Assembly (NCBI RefSeq): GCF_001438655.1
Contig: NZ_JQBR01000001.1
Span: 62,001-126,000, forward strand
Length of the DNA stretch: 64,000 nt
Origin: Pediococcus cellicola
GTDB taxonomy: Bacteria; Bacillota; Bacilli; Lactobacillales; Lactobacillaceae
Reading direction: 5' to 3'
Shown: piece after piece, positions 58,918 through 64,000 of the stretch
How positions within the stretch are numbered: position 1 is the first letter of the stretch
Layout of the letters: the number at the start of each line of letters is the position of its first letter
Translations under genes and position numbers: made by a program
Notes under the pieces: generated by a model
The model's database searches: none
What the model was told of the DNA's origin: nothing
The model's input: the letters and a program-made list of their open reading frames with translations, nothing else

Positions 58918-58968
58918 AAATAGAATTAATGTGCCTAGGAAGAATCCTTGTTTTGAAAAATGAAAATG

Positions 58969-59376
58969 CTATTTTTTTGTGTGTATCTCTTGTAACCAGT
59001 CAGCTATTTGTAGCATGGTTTCTTCGTTGTCAGGAGAATTGGTCACTGAAAGAATAAAATCACCAGCTTGGTTAACAATTTCATTATTAATTAATCGGTA
59101 ACCATTTTGATTAATGAAATAAAGACTTGCCATTAGAGCTGTTCGCTTGTTGCCATCTACAAAAACGTGCTTTTTAGTGATTTTTTGTAGAATAAAGGCC
59201 GCTTTTAGCCAAATGGTTGGATACAGTTCATGACCAAATACGACCTGGGCTGGTTGTTCAATAACTACGTGTAAAGACTCGGTAGATTGGACACCATAGT
59301 TGGTTCCATCAACCTGAAGAACAACTTGCTTATTTAGTTCAATCAGTTGCTGTGCCGTTAAATATTTAACTTTCAT
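58969..59376 (-). CDS. Death-on-curing (Doc/Fic) family toxin
   Basis: Fic-fold protein of 135 residues close to phage P1 Doc, which phosphorylates EF-Tu. The catalytic loop is HVFVDGNKRTA, with His70, Phe72, Asp74, Asn76, Lys77 and Arg78, a complete HxFx(D)GNKR set, so the enzyme looks active. The upstream YGVQSTESLHVVIEQP segment matches Doc-type N-termini. The start lies one base after the antitoxin stop, the classical antitoxin-then-toxin order. No inhibitory (S/T)xxxE(G/N) motif is obvious in the protein, so inhibition must come from the partner. Whether it AMPylates or phosphorylates is not decidable from sequence alone; the short size favours the Doc type. Confidence 0.85.
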   Translation of the reverse strand: MKVKYLTAQQLIELNKQVVLQVDGTNYGVQSTESLHVVIEQPAQVVFGHELYPTIWLKAAFILQKITKKHVFVDGNKRTALMASLYFINQNGYRLINNEIVNQAGDFILSVTNSPDNEETMLQIADWLQEIHTKK

Positions 59377-59377
59377 A

Positions 59378-59599
59378 TTAGCGGTCCTTTAAATACTCAA
59401 GAACTGGTTTGAATTGATCAACAAATTCAGTAATATTGGTAACTTCTTTTGGTTTTAATTGATCAATCCGTTTAAAAATTATATCTCCATGTTCATTGAT
59501 TGATGGCTCAAATTGAATATCAGTGGGCACATTTAACTCACTAGGTACAGTGATGACAGTAGTTTTAGCGACTTTACGAGTTTTAACGGTTTTTGGCAT
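59378..59599 (-). CDS. Antitoxin of the Doc-type module (AbrB/MazE-like N-terminus)
   Basis: Small protein of 73 residues, starting MPKTVKTRKVAKTTVITVP. The basic N-terminus and a KTTVITVPSEL strand suggest an AbrB/MazE-like swapped-hairpin DNA-binding domain. The C-terminal half (EVTNITEFVDQFKPVLEYL) would be the toxin-binding helix. ATG 59599 follows AAAGGAATGATACTC on its strand; a longer in-frame start at 59701 runs through the operator region and is unlikely. It is separated from the toxin by one base, so the two are co-translated. Antitoxin function is inferred from position. Confidence 0.72.
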   Translation of the reverse strand: MPKTVKTRKVAKTTVITVPSELNVPTDIQFEPSINEHGDIIFKRIDQLKPKEVTNITEFVDQFKPVLEYLKDR

Positions 59600-59642
59600 G
59601 AGTATCATTCCTTTCATTAGCAATAAGTTAACACAGAACGAC

Positions 59643-59661
59643 GACATATGCAAGACATATG
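59643..59661. promoter_or_regulatory. Candidate operator of the toxin-antitoxin module
   Basis: GACATATG occurs twice (59643-59650 and 59654-59661), spaced 11 bases apart, about one helical turn. CATATG is itself palindromic. It lies 45-60 bases upstream of the antitoxin start, where antitoxin-mediated autorepression would act. TTGCAT-N17-TAACTT on the reverse strand overlaps it as a possible promoter. Confidence 0.5.
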
Positions 59662-59719
59662 TTACTTGTGTTACGTATGATTGTTTTTCTGTAAAAAACA
59701 AGTTCTAGTGTTAGCGAAA

Positions 59720-60107
59720 TTAATCATCAACATCAGCATCAATTTTAGCTTTAGTCAATTTCTTGAATTTTGCTTCTGTTGTGGCGTAATACCACTGAAC
59801 ATTTGCGTATAGATATGCGTATTCTATCATGCCATCTGGTATAATATCTTCCTTAGATTTCCAAGTCATAATATCAAGTTTTCACCACGGACACTATGAT
59901 AATCCGTTGTATATTTACCATGATTATTTTCATTTTCCAAAGCATCTTGGCGTGCTTGGGATAAAGCTTTGAAGAAGCTTGATAGAAAATAGTCGAATCC
60001 ATATCTTTTGACTGCAGGACTGGATTCAATTGATGCGCCTAGACTTGAAAGGGCCCCTAATAAAATTGAAGGTTAAGATTTTGCCTTCAGGTAAGATTAA
60101 TAGACAT
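59720..60107 (-). pseudogene. Frameshifted gene remnant, unknown product
   Basis: On the reverse strand an AAAGGAG site precedes ATG 60107, but the frame stops after six codons. Continuing in other frames gives LPEGKILTF, then ILLGALSSLGASIESSPAVK and onward through NENNHGKYTTDYHSVRGENL, then an overlapping frame from ATG 59869 (MTWKSKEDIIPDGMIEYAY) to a stop at 59720. The pieces line up in order and read like one protein of roughly 125 residues with three frame breaks. I do not recognise the family. Confidence 0.6.
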
Positions 60108-60226
60108 AATTCGACGCTCCTTTTCGGTTTTTCATTTTGAGTTGGGCATTAGTTTTTATAAAATCGACTAACTTTGTTATGATAAAATTAGGAACCCACC
60201 CGCACTCAGATGAGGAGGATGATGGT

Positions 60227-61180
60227 ATGAAAACACTAGAACATTACCTAGATAGTAAGTTTGCTGCACTACCAGACACCGCTGAAACAAGAAGGACAAA
60301 AACGGACCTGTTGGCTAAGATGACAACGCGTTATGACGAGCTCTTAGGTCTTGGCAAAAATGAGAACGAAGCACTGGGTACTGTGATCTCGGAGTTTGAT
60401 TCGGTTGAATCGCTCTTTGAAGGGATAACTCCGACCAACGCACCGCCCGGAGATGAAATGACGCAGTCGGAAGCGGAGGCCTTTTGGCGAAGTACAAAGC
60501 GACTGGCAGTGGCGATTGCTGGCGGAATATTAAGTATTGCCATCGGTGCCGGTCTCATGGTTGCACTACTCCCGACCTCACTAAACTGGCTAGGTGTGCT
60601 GCTTCTAATTTTCGGTTTAATTATTGGGATTAGTGCATTTATCGTGGTTGGCTTGGCTCATGTCCGGGTGAAGGTGCCGCTTGATAAACGCGTGCTCTCC
60701 ACTCAAATTAAAGTACTAGCAAAGGATCGTCAGCAGGACTACTCCAGCAGTTTTACGATCGCTTTAGTTGGTGGGGTAGCGCTATGCCTCTTCGCACTAT
60801 TTCCGCCAATCTTACAAACCATTTGGAGCGCTGAAAGTTTTGGCTTACTCAGCGTGGCGGCTTTCATTTGGATTTTAGGAAGTGGCCTATTTGCGATTGT
60901 TTATGGCAGCATGGTTTACGCTGGATACAGCCGATTGGCCCGCGCTGACGTCTTTTATGCCGTAACTGATCCGGATGATAGGATGCTAACCGAATTAAAA
61001 CAGCGAAACCCAAAACTTCACGGATTCTTGTATCAACTTTATTGGCCACTAGTATTTGTAGCCTACCTGTTGTTCTCGTTTGTTTTTGGGTTCTGGACGC
61101 TGTCCTGGCTCATTTTCCCGATTGCCGGTGTCCTGTTTGCAGGCATCCGGAATTATGCGTTGCAGATCCCTAAAGGATGA
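60227..61180 (+). CDS. HAAS-domain-like membrane protein
   Basis: Protein of 317 residues. Residues 1-75 are a charged helical domain (MKTLEHYLDSKFAALPDTA, with GKNENEALGTVISEFDS) resembling the HAAS/DUF1700 domain that pairs with PadR-type regulators. Then come about six transmembrane helices: approximately 90-112, 116-140, 165-187, 195-222, 262-284 and 287-307. Start ATG 60227 is 8 bases after GAGGAGG. In sampled lines the G+C is around half, clearly above neighbouring genes, suggesting acquisition from a G+C-richer source. No PadR gene accompanies it; a broken ABC ATPase lies just downstream. Function unknown, possibly an envelope or permease accessory. Confidence 0.78.
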   Translation: MKTLEHYLDSKFAALPDTAETRRTKTDLLAKMTTRYDELLGLGKNENEALGTVISEFDSVESLFEGITPTNAPPGDEMTQSEAEAFWRSTKRLAVAIAGGILSIAIGAGLMVALLPTSLNWLGVLLLIFGLIIGISAFIVVGLAHVRVKVPLDKRVLSTQIKVLAKDRQQDYSSSFTIALVGGVALCLFALFPPILQTIWSAESFGLLSVAAFIWILGSGLFAIVYGSMVYAGYSRLARADVFYAVTDPDDRMLTELKQRNPKLHGFLYQLYWPLVFVAYLLFSFVFGFWTLSWLIFPIAGVLFAGIRNYALQIPKG

Positions 61181-61191
61181 TTAATCCAGTT

Positions 61192-61223
61192 CAAATCGCT
61201 TACACATTAGTGGGCGATTTTTT
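61192..61223 (+). terminator. Terminator of the HAAS-like gene
   Basis: AATCGC pairs with GCGATT around a loop containing CAC/GTG, followed by six T residues. Confidence 0.7.
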
Positions 61224-61296
61224 GTTTGCACGGATGGTTGCATTTTGAGAAAGAGTGAGTGTAATGATTAGTGAGTGTTCACCCACTTTTAAATGA

Positions 61297-61482
61297 GAAG
61301 CGACAAACGCGACGGAAACGATTCACGTAACCGGTTTGCGGTGGGGATACGGTAAAACAGTCGAGGCTATCAGTTTAATGGTACAATCTGGTGAAATTTC
61401 AGCCTCGATTGAGGTTCCGAGTGGTTCTGGAAAAACGATGCTGATTAACAGTATTATAGAGATGCTCAAGCCAATGCCTTAA
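61297..61482 (+). pseudogene. Truncated ABC transporter ATP-binding protein
   Basis: An open frame (61297-61482) encodes ETIHVTGLRWGYGKTVEAIS, then VQSGEISASIEVPSGSGKT, then MLINSIIEMLKP. This matches the first 50-60 residues of an ABC ATPase, with a Walker A motif (SGSGKT) that is degenerate just before it (ASIEVP in place of the usual glycine-rich loop start). No start codon is present in frame, and the protein ends 20 residues after Walker A, where it meets the reverse-strand pseudogene. Clearly a fragment. Confidence 0.72.
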
Positions 61483-62154
61483 TCGAATGTACTTTTACAA
61501 CATCAGATTGTATGTTAGGCATTGCAATAAAATCTAGCTGCAACACTGGATTACAAGTTTTTTGTAAAGTTGCCACAAATTTATTGAAGAACTTCAATTG
61601 ATCAACGGCCATTACAAAAGGATATTCATTGGTGCGTTTGCAATTATATAGCAGTTTGATTAAAAATGAAATTGACGTTTTTGATGAATCGTCAGTGAGT
61701 CCATATTCTTTTAATTGGCATTTTTCTTTCAATATTTGATTAGTTCCATCTAACCGTTGATGTCGTTATTTACCTCCACAATGCTAAGCAAGTGTTTTAT
61801 GCTGTCACTTAAACAAGATTTATCTTTGACAAACATTTTAGTGAATTCAGTTGCTTTTAAATTATATTGATCACCAAACTCTTTATTCCAACGCTCTTCA
61901 TAGGTATTATCAGAATTTAACTCATCAAATAACTTTTCAACTCAGTTAAAATTTCAGAGATAGACATCGTTTCAATTGATTGTTCACAAAAATCAATAAA
62001 ATTGTAGAATGGTGAGAATCATCAATTGAAACAATCCAACCATCTTTTTTTGTAATTCTCCATTGCCATCGGCCAAATCGAAATGACTGATGATATCAGT
62101 TAGTAATTTTTCAGCTTCTTTATCTGTTCTTATAATCACATTTGTCAAATTCAT
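61466..62154 (-). pseudogene. Frameshifted gene of unknown function
   Basis: On the reverse strand a continuous protein-like sequence starts MNLTNVIIRTDKEAEKLL (62154) and ends in SDVVKVHSIKALA at 61466, but it shifts frame at least four times. The first shift is at a run of seven A after ELQ near 62045, where eight would restore frame. Later breaks follow STIL, SEILTE and NNDIN. Reassembled it would be about 230 residues, acidic and helical, with no motif I recognise. Its 3' end overlaps the truncated ABC gene, so a rearrangement joined them. Confidence 0.65.
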
Positions 62155-62179
62155 TCTACTTTGAAGGAAAGCTGGACAT

Positions 62180-62233
62180 GGCATTGTTTGCTAGTTTAGT
62201 AGACTAGTGCATCAGCCACTCGACCAATATTCC
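62180..62233 (-). pseudogene. 5'-half remnant of a serine-type tRNA
   Basis: On the reverse strand GGAATAT (acceptor 5' arm, ends 62233) is followed by TG, a D-arm-like GTCGAGTGGCTGATGC, and an anticodon stem CTAGT/ACTAG enclosing a 7-nt loop CTACTAA with anticodon ACT. The GAGTGGCTGA D-loop and ACTAG stem resemble serine tRNAs. The D-stem is mispaired, GCT appears changed to ACT, and no variable arm, T-arm or acceptor 3' half follows. TATAAT abuts the 5' end. Judged a dead fragment. Confidence 0.55.
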
Positions 62234-62267
62234 ATTATAAGAGGAGCTGAACGCCAATAATTGGATA

Positions 62268-62321
62268 AATCCAAATTCTCGAGATTCAGTTCATCTTTTA
62301 CTTTGGATTCTTTTTATTTTT
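62268..62321 (+). terminator. Terminator-like hairpin upstream of trmK
   Basis: AATCCAAA (62268-62275) pairs perfectly with TTTGGATT (62302-62309), followed by a T-rich tract. The loop includes the palindrome TCTCGAGA. It insulates trmK from the variable region. Confidence 0.6.
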
Positions 62322-62384
62322 TAAAATTTAAAAGCTAAATAACCACGTGATATAATGAATTCAAAAACAAAAAGGAATTTTTAA

Positions 62385-63092
62385 ATGAATGCAGATAAAC
62401 TTTCAAATCGATTACAGACAGTTGCAAATTTGGTAAAACAAGGCGCTCGAATTGCAGATATCGGGTCTGACCACGCATACTTACCCGTATATTTAGCAAA
62501 ACAACAAGTAATTGATTTTGCGATTGCTGGTGAAGTTGTACCTGGACCACATGCTAATGCAACCCACGAAATTAAAGTTCAGGCTGTTCAAGATATTGTA
62601 TCTTCACGTTTGGGCAATGGCCTTGCGGTTGTGACGCCAGATGACCGAATTGACACCGTAATTATCGCCGGAATGGGTGGCACTTTGATTGCAGATATTT
62701 TGGAAAAAGGTCAAGCTAAGCTTCTTACAGTCACTAATTTGGTTTTGCAACCTAATGTAGGTGAGCCACGCGTTCGTCAATGGTTAATGAAGCACCATTA
62801 TGAAATTACTGGGGAACAGATTCTAAAAGAAGATCATCATATTTACGAAGTACTAGCAGCACAAAAAACAACGCAAACGATTCGTTATTCAGAAAAAGAA
62901 TTATTATTTGGGCCACAGTTATTAAAAGAATTACCTAACCCAATTTTCACTGAGAAGTGGCAAGCAGAATTAAAACGTGAGCAACAGGCCATACAGCAAA
63001 TGAAACAAGCCCAAGTTTTGCCACAGGACCGAATTGACCATTTGCAACAAAAAATTCGTTTGATAAAGGAGGTTTTAAACGATGAAAATTAG
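62385..63092 (+). CDS. trmK: tRNA (adenine(22)-N(1))-methyltransferase
   Basis: TrmK/YqfN family SAM enzyme, 235 residues, methylating A22 in the D-loop of tRNAs. The SAM motif is ARIADIGSDHAYLPVYLA, followed by IIAGMGGTLI and NVGEPRVRQWL, and a C-terminal coiled-coil helical domain (residues about 185-230, Gln-rich). SD AAAGGAA. In Bacillus the gene lies close to sigA (rpoD) and is followed by a Nif3-family gene; here the downstream link is intact but 4.1 kb of foreign-looking DNA separates it from rpoD. Confidence 0.94.
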   Translation: MNADKLSNRLQTVANLVKQGARIADIGSDHAYLPVYLAKQQVIDFAIAGEVVPGPHANATHEIKVQAVQDIVSSRLGNGLAVVTPDDRIDTVIIAGMGGTLIADILEKGQAKLLTVTNLVLQPNVGEPRVRQWLMKHHYEITGEQILKEDHHIYEVLAAQKTTQTIRYSEKELLFGPQLLKELPNPIFTEKWQAELKREQQAIQQMKQAQVLPQDRIDHLQQKIRLIKEVLNDEN

Positions 63093-63888
63093 GAGTTTCA
63101 CACAACAACTTGATCAATTTGCTCCCAAGCAATTGGCCGAACCGGGTGATCCAATCGGTTTACAAATTGGTGATCTTGATGCGCAATTCACACGGGTTTT
63201 AGTCACGTTAGACGTTCGCCCAGAGGTGGTTGCCGAAGCCATAGAAAAGCACTGTGAGTTGATTGTGGCTCATCATCCGGTTATGTTTCATTCAGCTCGT
63301 AACCTTGATTTAAGTGTTCCCCAAAATCACTTATATGCAGAAATTATCAAACACAACATGACGGTCTATGCGGCACATTCAAATTTAGATGCCGCCGAGA
63401 ACGGTATGAACGATTGGTTGGCCGAAAAAATCGGTCTTAATAAACCGCAACGTCTATTAGACGGTTATGTGGATGAACACGGTCAACAATTTGGTATGGG
63501 GCGAATTGGGACCCTGGAAAAACCTATGTCAATTAAGCAGCTTGCTGAAAAACTAAAAATAGATTTTAACCTTCAGGGGTTGCGTTTGATTGCACAAAAC
63601 CCACAAAAAGTGATTTCTCGTGTTGCGGTGCTTGGCGGTGATGGTGGCAAATACTTCAATCAAGCATTAGCCAAAGGCGCTGAGGTTTTCGTCACTGGTG
63701 ATGTCTATTATCATACCGGTCATGATATGCTAGCAGCCGGCTTGGCAACTATTGATCCAGGACATAATATTGAGAAAATTTGTATCCCAAAACTAGCGAA
63801 CTTATTTCGTTCGTGGAAAGATATCCAAAATAATCATATACAGGTGATTGAATCAAAAGTTAATACAGATCCTTTTACGTTTATTTAA
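63082..63888 (+). CDS. Nif3-like dinuclear metal center hexameric protein
   Basis: YqfO/Nif3/YbgI family, 268 residues. Metal-ligand motifs are visible: LIVAHHPVMFHSARNLD near residue 60, YAAHSNLDAAENGMNDWL, then TGDVYYHTGHDML near the C-terminus. It forms a hexameric ring; the reaction is not established, although it is often listed as GTP cyclohydrolase 1 type 2. The protein lacks the extra central domain (about 100 residues) found in Bacillus YqfO. It overlaps trmK by 11 nt, so the two are coupled. SD AAAGGAGG is inside trmK. Confidence 0.92.
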   Translation: MKIRSFTQQLDQFAPKQLAEPGDPIGLQIGDLDAQFTRVLVTLDVRPEVVAEAIEKHCELIVAHHPVMFHSARNLDLSVPQNHLYAEIIKHNMTVYAAHSNLDAAENGMNDWLAEKIGLNKPQRLLDGYVDEHGQQFGMGRIGTLEKPMSIKQLAEKLKIDFNLQGLRLIAQNPQKVISRVAVLGGDGGKYFNQALAKGAEVFVTGDVYYHTGHDMLAAGLATIDPGHNIEKICIPKLANLFRSWKDIQNNHIQVIESKVNTDPFTFI

Positions 63889-63921
63889 AACCTATTTTTT
63901 TACAAAGAGGGGGCTAGTGCT

Positions 63922-64000
63922 TTGAATCCGGACAAATTTACAAATGCTTTGCAAGAAGCCTTGGGGCAAGCACAACAAATTGCCATAAATCGCAAGCATC
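63922..64000 (+). CDS. clpB: ATP-dependent chaperone ClpB, N-terminal fragment at window edge
   Basis: Only the first 26 codons are in the window: MNPDKFTNALQEALGQAQQI and onward. This is the start of the Clp N-terminal repeat domain, and the NPDKFT start is characteristic of ClpB rather than ClpC or ClpE. Start is TTG at 63922 with GAGGGGG 8 bases upstream. No CtsR box of the usual GGTCAAA type is visible in the short gap after the Nif3-family gene. The call depends on little sequence. Confidence 0.7.
   Translation, partial: MNPDKFTNALQEALGQAQQIAINRKH

Noticed and set aside
59599-59701. Long form of the antitoxin starting at 59701
   Set aside because: The extra 34 residues are encoded by the operator/promoter region and precede a good SD for ATG 59599.
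61466-61732. Separate 88-residue reverse-strand gene
   Set aside because: It is the C-terminal part of the same broken gene; the preceding frame joins it upstream without a start site.
61993-62184. Separate 63-residue reverse-strand gene
   Set aside because: It is one segment of the frameshifted pseudogene; sense continues in another frame after the A7 run.

Overview
The window reads as chromosomal DNA of a low-G+C Gram-positive bacterium of the order Lactobacillales, most likely family Lactobacillaceae. Three things support this: the order of the housekeeping genes (rpsB-tsf-pyrH-frr-uppS-cdsA-rseP-proS-polC, then rimP-nusA-rnpM-ylxQ-infB-rbfA, then hrcA-grpE-dnaK-dnaJ-lepA), the Gram-positive PolC replicase, and Gram-positive RNA switches (two T-boxes, a PyrR attenuator, a CIRCE element). 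It also carries a D-lactate dehydrogenase. Shine-Dalgarno sites are strong. TTG or GTG starts are frequent (polC, rimP, hrcA, phoH, era, dnaG, clpB, uppS, grpE and others). Species cannot be named from the sequence alone.

Layout. 1-2.1 kb: end of a tRNA-modification gene, a GIY-YIG gene and D-lactate dehydrogenase. 2.2-14.8 kb: translation factors, nucleotide and lipid metabolism, envelope synthesis, proS and polC. 14.8-22.1 kb: the nusA-infB operon, truB and ribF. 22.1-28.9 kb: the HrcA-controlled chaperone operon and lepA. 29.1-31 kb: a small unknown gene and a PyrR-regulated uracil permease. 31.1-37.3 kb: DNA repair, ribosome methylation, a stringent-response enzyme, dtd and a HAD phosphatase. 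37.3-45.5 kb: a reverse-strand amidase, T-box-controlled hisS-aspS, msrA, a YitT protein and two teichoic-acid polymerase-family genes. 45.5-51.8 kb: nfo, ppsR, rpsU, yqeY, phoH, ybeY, dgkA, era, recO. 51.8-58.3 kb: T-box-controlled glyQS, then dnaG-rpoD. 62.4-64 kb: trmK, a Nif3-family gene and the start of clpB.

The one clearly non-core segment is 58.25-62.38 kb. It separates rpoD from trmK, two genes usually close together in Firmicutes. It holds a diverged 39-bp repeat pair, a truncated membrane-protein gene, an intact Doc-type toxin with an upstream antitoxin, a frameshifted gene, a membrane protein with an HAAS-like N-terminus and visibly higher G+C, a truncated ABC ATPase, a second gene broken by several frameshifts, and the 5' half of a serine-type tRNA. 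It looks like a decaying hotspot of acquired DNA.

Regulation is the richest theme elsewhere. The hisS-aspS T-box has GACAC in its specifier loop, so codons for both Asp (GAC) and His (CAC) overlap. The nusA operon promoter lies upstream of a perfect intrinsic terminator. The rpsB leader has a long-range stem enclosing a near-perfect direct repeat. A small gene at 29.1 kb has an ideal Shine-Dalgarno site facing ATT rather than ATG.
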